36,654 bases of DNA from contig NZ_LVVY01000113.1 of assembly GCF_001650025.1 (NCBI RefSeq), positions 1 through 36,654 on the forward strand, read 5' to 3'. The translations under genes and the position numbers were made by a program. Below, piece after piece: positions 15,224-22,909 of this stretch. Source of the stretch: Devosia elaeis (GTDB lineage Bacteria; Pseudomonadota; Alphaproteobacteria; Rhizobiales; Devosiaceae). Position 1 is the first letter of the stretch; each line of letters begins with the position of its first letter. The notes beneath the pieces were generated by a model that ran no database searches, was not told the DNA's origin, and saw nothing but the letters and a program-made list of their open reading frames with translations.

Positions 15224-16276
15224 ATGCAAGATGCCGCACCGGGCCAAGTCAGCTTCGCAAGCGATCGCCTGCGACCCGTCCGCATCTGGCTCTACGGACT
15301 GGCCGCCTTCGTCCTGTTGATCGTGGTGGTCGGCGGCATCACCCGCCTGACGGAGTCCGGCCTGTCCATAACGTCGTGGAAGCCGATCTCCGGCATCATT
15401 CCGCCGCTCAATGAAGCCGAGTGGCTGGAGGAATTCGAGGCCTACAAGCAGATTCCCCAGTACACCTATGTCCATTCCTGGATGGAACTGGACGACTTCA
15501 AATACATCTTCTTCTGGGAATGGTTCCACCGCCTGCTGGCCCGCGCCCTGGGCCTGGTCTTCCTGGTGCCGTTCGCTGTGTTTCTTTTCCAGAAGCGCCT
15601 GTCGCGCGACCTCGCCTGGCCGCTGTTCGGGCTGTTCGTCCTCGGCGGGTTCCAGGGCGCCCTGGGCTGGTGGATGGTGACTTCGGGGCTGACCGAGCTG
15701 ACTTCGGTGTCCCAATATCGCCTGGCCGCCCATCTTACGGCCGCTTCGCTGCTCTTCATCGCGTTGATCTATGTCGCACGTTCGTTGACGCCAGGCCGGA
15801 CGATCGGCCACGTCACGGGTTTCCATCTGGCGACGGGCTGGATCCTGCTGGTCGGCATCATTCTGCAGATCGGGGCAGGGGCGTTTGTCGCCGGCCTCGA
15901 TGCCGGCATGGGTTATCAGACCTGGCCGCTCATGGATGGTGCGATCATCCCCAAGGGCCTCTTCATCATGGACCCTGCCTGGCGCAACCTGTTCGAAAAC
16001 GCCCTGACGGTGCAGTTCATTCATCGCGGCATCGCCTATGCCTTGGTTGCCTATATTTTCTGGCTGCTCTGGCGCCGCAGCAAGGATGGCGGCTTTGGCG
16101 GCGTCCATGGCTGGCTGCCGCGGATCAGCCTGGTGGTATTGGCGCAGGTGGCTCTCGGCATCGCGACCTTGCTCACCAGCGTGCCGATCGCACTCGCGGT
16201 GGGGCACCAGGCCGTTGCCTTCATGTTGGCCGGCCTGGCGGGCGCCTATATCGCCGATATGCGACGAGTGCGGTAA
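15224..16276 (+). CDS. ctaA: haem A synthase, CtaA/COX15
   Basis: 350 residues, eight membrane helices. It oxidises the C8 methyl of haem O to the formyl of haem A for cytochrome c oxidase. Conserved His-containing segments are visible: WFHRLLARALG, YRLAAHLTAASLL, FIHRGIAYALV and GHQAVAFML, the ligand histidines of both haem sites. The first helix begins RIWLYGLAAFVLLIVVVGGITRLTESGLSI, the family's most conserved region. The ATG at 15224 is chosen over a GTG at 15164, as the residues before it do not look like a CtaA N-terminus. The DUF2842 gene upstream is its usual partner. Confidence 0.93.
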   Translation: MQDAAPGQVSFASDRLRPVRIWLYGLAAFVLLIVVVGGITRLTESGLSITSWKPISGIIPPLNEAEWLEEFEAYKQIPQYTYVHSWMELDDFKYIFFWEWFHRLLARALGLVFLVPFAVFLFQKRLSRDLAWPLFGLFVLGGFQGALGWWMVTSGLTELTSVSQYRLAAHLTAASLLFIALIYVARSLTPGRTIGHVTGFHLATGWILLVGIILQIGAGAFVAGLDAGMGYQTWPLMDGAIIPKGLFIMDPAWRNLFENALTVQFIHRGIAYALVAYIFWLLWRRSKDGGFGGVHGWLPRISLVVLAQVALGIATLLTSVPIALAVGHQAVAFMLAGLAGAYIADMRRVR

Positions 16277-16327
16277 TATGATACCGCAATTGTAATGCGT
16301 TGAAATTGCTAATCTTTTTTAATGCAC

Positions 16328-16356
16328 TTGACGGTTCGGGGAATCTCGCCTAGAGA
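16328..16356 (+). promoter_or_regulatory. housekeeping promoter of rplM-rpsI
   Basis: TTGACG (16328-16333) and TAGAGA (16351-16356) are separated by exactly 17 bases, a good sigma-70-type promoter. Transcription would start about 52 bases before the L13 ATG, leaving a leader that contains the hairpin at 16370-16391. Confidence 0.6.
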
Positions 16357-16369
16357 CGCCGCCGAATTG

Positions 16370-16391
16370 GCCGGTCCATGCGTGGGCCGGC
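16370..16391 (+). promoter_or_regulatory. rplM leader hairpin
   Basis: GCCGGTCC and GGGCCGGC (16370-16377, 16384-16391) pair over eight bases with one G-U, with a six-base loop ATGCGT. It lies 24 bases upstream of the L13 start. It may be an autoregulatory site for L13, by analogy with other ribosomal leaders; this is untested. Confidence 0.4.
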
Positions 16392-16415
16392 TGCTTGAAT
16401 TTAGGGAATTCGATT

Positions 16416-16880
16416 ATGAGCACGTACTCGGCAAAACCGAGCGAGATCGAAAAGAAGTGGGTCCTCATCGACGCCCAAGGGCTGGTCGTGGGTCGTCTCG
16501 CTTCGATCATCGCCTCGCGCCTGCGCGGCAAGCACAAGCCGACCTTCACCCCGCACATGGACATGGGTGACAACATCATCGTCATCAATGCCGACAAGGT
16601 GAAGCTGACCGGCCGTAAGCTGGACCAGCATCGCTTCTACTGGCACACCGGTTATCCCGGCGGCATCAAGGACCGCACCGCTCGCGAGCTGCTGGAAGGC
16701 CGCTTCCCGGGCCGCGTTCTCGAGAACGCCGTGCGCCGCATGATGCCGGGAGGTCCGCTGACCCGCGCCCAGCTCAAGAACCTGCGCGTCTATGCCGGTT
16801 CCGAGCATCCTCACGAAGCGCAGAACCCGGCAAAGCTCGACGTCGCTGCGATGAACTCCAAGAACGTCCGGGTGAAGTAA
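16416..16880 (+). CDS. rplM: 50S ribosomal protein L13
   Basis: 154 residues. The start is the ATG at 16416 ([20 protein letters not shown]), the usual alphaproteobacterial N-terminus, preceded by AGGGA; an earlier in-frame start lacks this. The sequence carries the L13 signature with [30 protein letters not shown] and the conserved [15 protein letters not shown]. It is an early-assembly protein of the large subunit. The promoter is at 16328-16356. It is followed after one base by rpsI, the standard L13-S9 operon. Confidence 0.98.
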   Translation: MSTYSAKPSEIEKKWVLIDAQGLVVGRLASIIASRLRGKHKPTFTPHMDMGDNIIVINADKVKLTGRKLDQHRFYWHTGYPGGIKDRTARELLEGRFPGRVLENAVRRMMPGGPLTRAQLKNLRVYAGSEHPHEAQNPAKLDVAAMNSKNVRVK

Positions 16881-16881
16881 C

Positions 16882-17364
16882 ATGGCCGAAACCATCAACT
16901 CTCTCGAAGATCTCGGCACCTCGACTGCCGCTCCCGCCGTCAACGCGGCTCCGGTGCATGAGCAGAAGCTGGACAGCCTCGGCCGCGCCTATGCCACCGG
17001 CAAGCGCAAGAATGCCGTGGCTCGCGTCTGGATCAAGCCGGGCAAGGGCACGCTGACCATCAATGGCCGCGAATTCGCCAAGTACTTCGCTCGTCCGGTT
17101 CTGCAGCTCATTGTCAAGCAGCCGATCGTCGCCACTGACCGTCTCGACCAGTATGACGTCAACGTCACCGTCGCCGGCGGTGGTCTTTCCGGCCAGGCCG
17201 GTGCCGTTCGTCACGGCATCTCCAAGGCGCTCAACTACTTCGAGCCGGGCTTGCGTCCGATCCTCAAGAAGGGCGGCTTCCTGACCCGCGATAGCCGCGT
17301 TGTCGAGCGCAAGAAGTACGGCAAGGCCAAGGCCCGCCGCTCCTTCCAGTTCTCCAAGCGCTAA
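16882..17364 (+). CDS. rpsI: 30S ribosomal protein S9
   Basis: 160 residues. The N-terminal ~35 residues are an Ala/Thr-rich extension typical of alphaproteobacterial S9; then come [15 protein letters not shown] and the conserved [18 protein letters not shown], and the basic tail ending in FQFSKR that reaches the decoding site. It starts one base after the rplM stop, in the same transcript, and a terminator follows at 17391-17419. Confidence 0.98.
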   Translation: MAETINSLEDLGTSTAAPAVNAAPVHEQKLDSLGRAYATGKRKNAVARVWIKPGKGTLTINGREFAKYFARPVLQLIVKQPIVATDRLDQYDVNVTVAGGGLSGQAGAVRHGISKALNYFEPGLRPILKKGGFLTRDSRVVERKKYGKAKARRSFQFSKR

Positions 17365-17390
17365 AAGCTGGACGATCTTTCAGTTCTGCG

Positions 17391-17419
17391 AGGGGCCGGG
17401 AAATCCGGCCCCTTTCTTT
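17391..17419 (+). terminator. intrinsic terminator of rplM-rpsI
   Basis: AGGGGCCGG and CCGGCCCCT form a nine-pair stem with a GAAAT loop, followed by TTTCTTT. It sits 27 bases after the rpsI stop. Confidence 0.85.
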
Positions 17420-17435
17420 GAGCCATCCTCGCGCC

Positions 17436-17470
17436 TGGGGGAGGGCTTGCGATCCGCCGGCACTCCCCCA
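17436..17470 (+). promoter_or_regulatory. inverted repeat directly before a start codon
   Basis: TGGGGGAG (17436-17443) and CTCCCCCA (17463-17470) pair perfectly over eight bases with a 19-base loop. The right arm ends one base before the ATG at 17472, and the only purine-rich Shine-Dalgarno-like sequence is in the left arm, so the stem could limit translation. Confidence 0.35.
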
Positions 17471-17471
17471 T

Positions 17472-18122
17472 ATGCATTCGGCCATGCATAGCCTCGTTAC
17501 CCGGTTCCATCTCCTGCTTTTCGGTGTCACCCTGGCAATCGCCGGCGTGGTCCTCATCCACGTACCACCGACCTATGCCTTCCCCGCTCATTGGCAGGGC
17601 AGCACGGCAGACTGGCTCTGGCCACGCGACATCGCGCTTGCCGTTGCGCCGCTTATCCAGCTCTTGCTGATCGGGGCCTTCTTCCTGCTTGGCCGGGCAT
17701 TGACCGCGAACCACCTGGCCAAGACGCGTCACATTCTCGATCCGGCCCTGACCCTGGTGCTCGCCGTCGCAGCCGCATGCCAACTTGGCTTGTTGCTCAT
17801 CGGCATCGGCTCGGATTTCGACATGTTTCGGATCACCGGTTTCGGCCTTGCCGCCTTGCTGCTGGTGCTCGCCGTCGTGATCTTCGAGGCCGAGCGCCAT
17901 TCCTATGGCGGTCTACGCATGCCCTGGCCGATAAAGTCGGATCGCGCCTGGCTGTTGGTCCACCGCGCCAGCGGCATTTTCTGCGCCATCGCGGCCCTTG
18001 CTCTGGCTTGGCTCGCCTGGGCCGATCCAGGGCCGGGCCCGCTGGTGGTCGCCATGGCCGCGAGTCTGCTTGGCGCGCCTATCTTTGCAGCCCTTGTCAC
18101 CCTCGCCGCCCGCGGTCTTTGA
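17472..18122 (+). CDS. SdpI-like / DUF1648-type membrane protein
   Basis: 216 residues from the ATG at 17472 (17484 is possible). Six hydrophobic segments. Two short conserved blocks match the SdpI/YhfL group: FPAHWQGSTADWLWPRD, near the DUF1648 HWN/G element, and GGLRMPWPIKSDRAWLLVHRASG, which aligns with the 'G[IV]R.PWT..D..W...HR..G' signature of SdpI. SdpI gives immunity to the SdpC toxin in Bacillus; here there is no toxin gene nearby. A second, clearer SdpI protein lies at 28343, so these may be paralogues. No strong ribosome binding site precedes the start. Confidence 0.6.
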   Translation: MHSAMHSLVTRFHLLLFGVTLAIAGVVLIHVPPTYAFPAHWQGSTADWLWPRDIALAVAPLIQLLLIGAFFLLGRALTANHLAKTRHILDPALTLVLAVAAACQLGLLLIGIGSDFDMFRITGFGLAALLLVLAVVIFEAERHSYGGLRMPWPIKSDRAWLLVHRASGIFCAIAALALAWLAWADPGPGPLVVAMAASLLGAPIFAALVTLAARGL

Positions 18123-18163
18123 GAAGGCTTTTCCAATGCGGCGACCCCGGCGGTAGAAAAATA

Positions 18164-18181
18164 TTTCCATCCCGGTGGAAA
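18164..18181. promoter_or_regulatory. operator-like palindrome upstream of the symporter gene
   Basis: TTTCCA and TGGAAA half-sites flank a six-base centre (TCCCGG). It lies 114 bases before the symporter start in the intergenic region. The regulator is unknown; chance is possible. Confidence 0.3.
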
Positions 18182-18294
18182 AAGCAATGCCATACGCTGC
18201 AATCGGAAAAATCGAGGCGTAAGGTCTGGCCAATTGTGCGGCAGGCGGCCCAACGATTGGGCAATGTCGCGCGCCACCGAAAGGCTATGTGCAA

Positions 18295-19662
18295 ATGCCC
18301 ACCTCCGTCCCGGCCGGCTCGGCGCCACGCGCGCCCAAGCCGCTCTATCTCAATTTTGGCTTTCAGGTGCTGGCCGCCATGGTCATCGGCCTGATCCTCG
18401 GCTTCATCGCCCGCAACATGGGCACCGATGCGGCCGGCAATGCCAATTGGCTCACCACGACGCTGTCCACCGTCGGATCGTCCTTCGTGTCGCTGCTGCG
18501 CGCGCTGGTTCCGGTATTGGTCTTCACGGCCATCGTCGCGTCCATCGCCAATCTGCGGGAGCTCAACAATGCTGCCAAGCTGGTCTGGCAGACTTTGCTC
18601 TGGTTCGCCATCACTGCGCTGATCGCGGTGGCCATCGGTATCGCCCTGGGCCTGATCATTCAGCCAGGAGTCAATACCGCCGTGACCGAGGCCGCGGCCC
18701 GCGCGCCGTCGTCCACCGGTTCCTGGCTGGACTTCCTCAAGGGGCTGATCCCGTCCAATTTCATCGGCCTCCAGGCGTCCACCCGGGTATCCGATAGCGG
18801 CGCGACCACCAGCCTCAATTTCAATGTGCTGCAAATCCTGATCGTGTCGATCGTGATCGGCATCGCCGCCCTGCGCGTCGGTCCGGCTGCCGATCCGTTC
18901 CTGGCTTTCAACCGGTCGTTCCTCAAGATCATCCACAAGGTCCTGTGGTGGGTCATCCGCCTGACGCCGATCGGCACCATCGGCCTGCTCGGCAATGCCG
19001 TCGCCGTCTATGGCTGGGATGCGCTGGCCCAACTCGGCTGGTATGCGGCGGCCATCTATATCGGTCTGGTACTGGTGCTGTTCGTGGTCTATCCCGTTCT
19101 GCTTCAGGCCAATGGCCTCAATCCCATCCGCTATTTCCAGAGCGCCTGGCCGGCCATCCAGCTCGCCTTCGTGTCGCGTTCCTCCATCGGCACCCTGCCG
19201 GTCACCGAGCGGATCACGGAAAAAAATCTCGGCGTGCCGCGTGAATATGCCTCGTTCGCCGTCCCGCTCGGCGCCACCACCAAGATGGATGGTTGTGCGG
19301 CGATCTATCCGGCGATCTCGGCAATCTTCGTTGCCCAGTTCTTCGGCATCAGCCTCGGCATCGAGCATTACCTGCTGATCATCTTCGTGTCGGTCATCGG
19401 CTCGGCGGCGACGGCGGGGCTTACCGGCGCGACGGTCATGCTCACGCTGACGCTGTCGACCCTGGGCCTGCCGCTCGAAGGCGTGGGCCTGCTGCTGGCC
19501 ATCGACCCCATCCTCGACATGGGCCGCACGGCAGTGAACGTCGCTGGCCAGGCGCTAGTGCCGACCATCGTGGCCAAGCGCCAGGGCATCCTCAACCAGG
19601 CTGTCTATGACAACGGCAAGGCGATCGAGGACCTCGACGTGGAAGCCGTGCCGGCCGAATAA
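18295..19662 (+). CDS. cation:dicarboxylate/amino-acid symporter (SLC1 family)
   Basis: 455 residues. The start is the ATG at 18295, with AAAGG at 18280 in good position; a GTG two codons upstream is possible. Eight membrane helices and two re-entrant loops are expected for SLC1. The substrate-site segments SRSSIGTLPVT, PLGATTKMDGCAAIYPAI and the final AIDPILDMGRTAVNVAGQAL are intact, so it should be a working Na+- or H+-coupled carrier. SSIGTLPV is closer to TcyP/GltP-type proteins than to the SSESALPSL of DctA; cystine, glutamate or C4-dicarboxylate are all possible. A strong terminator follows. Confidence 0.88.
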   Translation: MPTSVPAGSAPRAPKPLYLNFGFQVLAAMVIGLILGFIARNMGTDAAGNANWLTTTLSTVGSSFVSLLRALVPVLVFTAIVASIANLRELNNAAKLVWQTLLWFAITALIAVAIGIALGLIIQPGVNTAVTEAAARAPSSTGSWLDFLKGLIPSNFIGLQASTRVSDSGATTSLNFNVLQILIVSIVIGIAALRVGPAADPFLAFNRSFLKIIHKVLWWVIRLTPIGTIGLLGNAVAVYGWDALAQLGWYAAAIYIGLVLVLFVVYPVLLQANGLNPIRYFQSAWPAIQLAFVSRSSIGTLPVTERITEKNLGVPREYASFAVPLGATTKMDGCAAIYPAISAIFVAQFFGISLGIEHYLLIIFVSVIGSAATAGLTGATVMLTLTLSTLGLPLEGVGLLLAIDPILDMGRTAVNVAGQALVPTIVAKRQGILNQAVYDNGKAIEDLDVEAVPAE

Positions 19663-19676
19663 CCGGCTCAAAGAGG

Positions 19677-19702
19677 AAGGGGAGGCGAAAGCCTCCCCTT
19701 TT
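19677..19702. terminator. intrinsic terminator after the symporter gene
   Basis: AAGGGGAGGC-GAAA-GCCTCCCCTT (19677-19700) is a ten-pair stem with a stable GAAA tetraloop. T's follow it on the plus strand. It also lies at the 3' end of the converging P450 gene and can serve it. Confidence 0.9.
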
Positions 19703-20958
19703 CATTTCCAGCTGACGGTCAATTTTTCCAGCCCGTGGAAATGATAGACATCGCCGTATCGCGGCGGTTCGGCGATCCGCACCTTGGGCAGGCGCTCGAA
19801 CAATACCCCCATCGCCTCCTGCAATTCGATCCGCGCCAGCGGGGCGCCGATGCAGAAGTGGATGCCCGCTCCGAAGCTGACATTTGCGCCATCCTCGCGA
19901 AAGGGATCGAAGCTGTCTGCATTGGCAAACCGGGCCGGGTCGCGATTGGCGGCGCCTAGCATCAGGCCGATGACGTCGCCCTTGCGCAGATTTATCCCGT
20001 TCAGGTCGATATCCGCCAGCGCGTAGCGGGTGAATAGATGCAACGGCGCGTCGAATCGCAGGCACTCCTCCACCGTCGCCTCGGCCTGTTCCGGCGTCGC
20101 GAACAGGGCGTGCGGATCGAGGCCGCTTTCCAGGATCGATTTAACGCCATTGCCGGTCGTGTGCACCGTTGCCTCGTGGCCGGCATTGAGTAGCAGGATG
20201 GCCGTGGACATGACCTCGTCATCGCTCAATACGTCCCCGTCGCGGTCGCTGGTCAGCATGTGGCTGAGCAAATCTTCCTGCGGCGCCTTGCGCCGCTCCG
20301 CGATCACTGAGCGTAGGTAAGCGGTGAAATCGGCGGCCGCCTGATTGGCGTCGAGCTCCGTCTCGCGTGTGACGCCGTACATGTACATCGTCACCATGCG
20401 ATTGGACCAATTGAGCAATTGCGGTGCCATTTCGGCCGGAAGCCCGATCATTTCGGCAATGATGATGGCGGGAATGGGCGCGGCAAAGGCCTTGATCAGG
20501 TCGATGCTGTCCTGCCCTTCGAAAGCGTCGATCATCTCATGGGCAAGCTGGCGGATGCGCGGCCGCAATTGCTCGACCTGGCGAGAGACGAAGGCACGGT
20601 TCACCAGCGTGCGCAGCCGGGTGTGCGCCGGAGGCTCCAGATTGAGCAGCGAGTATTTCTCGGTAAGGTCGAAGTCGGCGGTATGGAGCTTAGGCGGCGG
20701 CAGGCCGATCTCCTCCCGGCTCGCCACATGCAGGATATCCCGGCCGAAGCGTTTGTCGCGGAGCAAGGCACTGACCGATTTGAAATCGGCGAAGCACCAA
20801 TGCCCATATTCCTCCCAGAAAAAGGCCGGCCGGCTCGCATGCCGCTCGGCATAGAAGGTGTAGGGGTTCTGGAAAAACGTCGGATCACGCGGCGCGGCAC
20901 TGGCGCGGCTGGTGTCTGGAACGTCGGTGATCGGCTTGACTTGAACAATGGCGGCCAT
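19702..20958 (-). CDS. cytochrome P450
   Basis: 418 residues, a bacterial soluble P450 that uses separate redox partners. The I-helix oxygen-binding segment is AGHEAT (259-264) with the acid Glu262 and Thr264. The ExxR motif is Glu298-Cys-Leu-Arg301. The haem-binding loop FGAGIHFCIG has the ligand Cys369. No ferredoxin gene is nearby. It resembles the CYP107/CYP180-type proteins of soil bacteria in general form, but the substrate is not predictable. It is divergent from the YCII gene, with an inverted repeat between. Confidence 0.93.
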   Translation of the reverse strand: MAAIVQVKPITDVPDTSRASAAPRDPTFFQNPYTFYAERHASRPAFFWEEYGHWCFADFKSVSALLRDKRFGRDILHVASREEIGLPPPKLHTADFDLTEKYSLLNLEPPAHTRLRTLVNRAFVSRQVEQLRPRIRQLAHEMIDAFEGQDSIDLIKAFAAPIPAIIIAEMIGLPAEMAPQLLNWSNRMVTMYMYGVTRETELDANQAAADFTAYLRSVIAERRKAPQEDLLSHMLTSDRDGDVLSDDEVMSTAILLLNAGHEATVHTTGNGVKSILESGLDPHALFATPEQAEATVEECLRFDAPLHLFTRYALADIDLNGINLRKGDVIGLMLGAANRDPARFANADSFDPFREDGANVSFGAGIHFCIGAPLARIELQEAMGVLFERLPKVRIAEPPRYGDVYHFHGLEKLTVSWK

Positions 20959-21037
20959 GGTCTTCCGTAGGGCTAATACCCCGCCACATTAAGGGCTGGC
21001 CCACGCTCTGCAAATGGTCCTGGTGGCCGCACGAAAA

Positions 21038-21058
21038 AGCTCGAAAATTAGTCGAGCT
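21038..21058. promoter_or_regulatory. inverted repeat between divergent P450 and YCII genes
   Basis: AGCTCGA and TCGAGCT flank a seven-base AT-rich spacer. The seven-base arms and position between two divergent starts fit an operator. Confidence 0.35.
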
Positions 21059-21105
21059 CCTGCGCGGGCACTCGTCGCGTCGTTGTTCAGCCAAGGAGAC
21101 CGAAC

Positions 21106-21507
21106 ATGAAATTTCTCTGTCTTTTTTACTTCTCGCCTGATGCCTTCGCCGGAATATCGCCTGAGGAAATGCGCCGCTTCGACGATGCAACCATTGAGCA
21201 CGACCACAAGCTGCGCGCCAGCGGGCACCTGCTGCTGGCCTCGCCCTTGGCCGACGTCTCGACAGAAGAGGTGATCGATCGCCGGCGCCGCCCCGCGCGG
21301 CTCACCGAGACGGATGGCCCCTATGCCGAAACCAAGGAGGTGGTGGGCGGCCTGGTCCTGGTGGAGGCGCGCGACATGGAGGAGGCCAAGGCCCTGTTCG
21401 CCGATGACCCCATCGCCGCGCATTGCCGCATCCAGATTCGTGCGTTGCGCGACACCGATCGGCACAGCCAGACTGGTGAAGGCCGGCCGGAATTCAAGCT
21501 CGGCTAG
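21106..21507 (+). CDS. YCII-related (DGPF domain) protein
   Basis: 133 residues with the ferredoxin-like YCII fold: MKFLCLFY at the start, a conserved LRASGHLLLASPLAD stretch, TDGPYAETKEVVGGLVLVEARDMEEA, where the 'DGPF' motif is DGPY, and the end region IQIRAL. Members of this group often lie beside ECF sigma factors, but none is seen here. The His/Asp pair of active YCII hydrolases is not clearly conserved, so its function is unknown. AAGGAG (21091-21096) precedes the ATG. The gene is divergent from the P450. Confidence 0.85.
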   Translation: MKFLCLFYFSPDAFAGISPEEMRRFDDATIEHDHKLRASGHLLLASPLADVSTEEVIDRRRRPARLTETDGPYAETKEVVGGLVLVEARDMEEAKALFADDPIAAHCRIQIRALRDTDRHSQTGEGRPEFKLG

Positions 21508-21639
21508 GTTGCCGGCCAGGGCGGGGGGAGGGCATGACGCCGCGCTTCCCTCTGCCACACCAAAATAGTGCCGAAAATGCTTGGCAAGACGGACACAATC
21601 ATGTCTTGAGAACCTAGACGCGATGAAGGAAATCCGCAC

Positions 21640-21867
21640 GTGAGCGACATCACCGTTTCCGCAGCGATCGAGGCCATCTACGCTTCGATCCGGAATAACA
21701 ACGAAGACCTCGACATCCATATTGCCGCCCTCAAGGCCGCCATGGCCAGGGAAGGCGCCAAGGAGGCTGTCTTCGAGACCAGCAAGCTCGCCCAGCCCAA
21801 TCGGCAGGGCCGCAAGCTGATGCAGGCCTACTTCAAGAAAAAGGGCGTTGCCGTCGGCTTTAGCTGA
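21640..21867 (+). CDS. small conserved alphaproteobacterial protein, unknown function
   Basis: 75 residues from a GTG at 21640, with GAAGGA upstream. It has an N-terminal helix (SAAIEAIYASIRNNNEDLDIHI), then AALKAAMAR, and a conserved-looking end LAQPNRQGRKLMQAYFKKKGV. I recall similar short proteins in Hyphomicrobiales genomes, annotated only as hypothetical. No metal or catalytic motif is visible. It stands alone between the YCII gene and clpP, with a further 238 bases before clpP that hold a short stem-loop (21945-21960) and nothing else I recognise. Confidence 0.65.
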   Translation: MSDITVSAAIEAIYASIRNNNEDLDIHIAALKAAMAREGAKEAVFETSKLAQPNRQGRKLMQAYFKKKGVAVGFS

Positions 21868-22105
21868 CGAAGCGGGCCAGGCCGTTCACCTTACTGCCGG
21901 CCGGCTATTGAAGCCCGCCACATTGCCGCCTATCTGTGCCTTTACCGCCCGTTAAGGCGGCTTCGCCTGCAATCGGCCTGTCGCGCCGATTCGATTTCCA
22001 GACATCTCCATTGCCTTTGCGAATGCGCGTTCGAGGCTAGGGCGATGTCCAACAACCAAGCCGGCCATCTGTCCGCGACACAATGGCCAGGCCAAGGGGC
22101 AAAAT

Positions 22106-22735
22106 ATGCGGGATCCGCACGATCTTTACATGAACACGCTCGTTCCCATGGTGGTCGAGCAGTCGAACCGCGGCGAACGCGCCTTCGACATCTATTCGCG
22201 CCTGCTGCGCGAGCGCATCATTTTCGTGACCGGCGTGGTCGAGGACAACATGGCCTCGCTCATCGTCGCGCAATTGCTGTTCCTCGAATCGGAAAATCCG
22301 AAAAAGGAAATCGCCATGTACATCAACTCGCCCGGCGGCGTGGTGACGGCTGGCCTTTCCATCTACGACACCATGCAGTTCATCCGCCCCGCCGTCGCCA
22401 CCATGGTGATGGGGCAAGCGGCGTCCATGGGCTCTTTGCTGCTCGCCGCGGGCGAAGCGGGCATGCGCACGTCGCTGCCGAACTCGCGCGTCATGGTGCA
22501 CCAGCCTTCCGGCGGCTTCCAGGGGCAGGTGACTGACATCCTGATTCATGCCAAGGAAGTCGAGGGTTTGAAGCGGCGTCTTAATCAGATTTATGAGAAG
22601 CACACCGGCCGCACCTATGAGGAAATCGAGAACGCTCTGGAGCGCGATCGTTTCCTGTCGCCCGAAGAGGCCAAGGCCTTCGGCCTGATCGATACGGTAA
22701 TGGAAAAGCGCGCCGTCCCCGAGGCATCTGCCTGA
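22106..22735 (+). CDS. clpP: ATP-dependent Clp protease proteolytic subunit
   Basis: 209 residues. The catalytic triad is Ser107 in GQAASMGS, His132 in VMVHQPSGG, and Asp181 in ERDRFLS. The handle region with [18 protein letters not shown] is intact. It forms the two-ring tetradecamer that degrades proteins unfolded by ClpX or ClpA. The start is the ATG at 22106; Met9 (22130) begins the well-conserved [11 protein letters not shown] stretch, so a shorter form is possible. A leader of 238 bases precedes it, with a possible TTGAAG...CTATCT heat-shock-like promoter at about 21909-21936. It is followed by clpX. Confidence 0.97.
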   Translation: MRDPHDLYMNTLVPMVVEQSNRGERAFDIYSRLLRERIIFVTGVVEDNMASLIVAQLLFLESENPKKEIAMYINSPGGVVTAGLSIYDTMQFIRPAVATMVMGQAASMGSLLLAAGEAGMRTSLPNSRVMVHQPSGGFQGQVTDILIHAKEVEGLKRRLNQIYEKHTGRTYEEIENALERDRFLSPEEAKAFGLIDTVMEKRAVPEASA

Positions 22736-22798
22736 CTTGATGCGCGTTAAGCACATTACTGCTGCGCCGTGGACTGTGATCCATGCGCAATTGCACCC

Positions 22799-22838
22799 AG
22801 CCGGAACGGCCTTTAAGGTCGTTTCGGCTTAGACTTTC
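22799..22838 (+). terminator. long stem-loop between clpP and clpX
   Basis: 13 pairs with three G-U (22799-22811 with 22817-22829) and a TTTAA loop, followed by a T-rich run. It would end or weaken the clpP transcript, so clpX probably also has its own promoter. A short repeat GCGTTA...TAACGC lies just downstream. Confidence 0.6.
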
Positions 22839-22909
22839 TTTATGTCTTGAGCGTTACGCTATCCGTTAACGCTTGAATTTGGGGGCCCCCAGCCCCCGGG
22901 AGTGACTGG

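Noticed and set aside
15122..16207. 361-codon frame antisense to haem A synthase
   Set aside because: Shadow composition, and ctaA motifs are intact on the other strand.
18097..19368. 423-codon frame antisense to the symporter
   Set aside because: Shadow composition (Asp/Gly/Arg/Gln rich), while the plus strand has intact SLC1 motifs.
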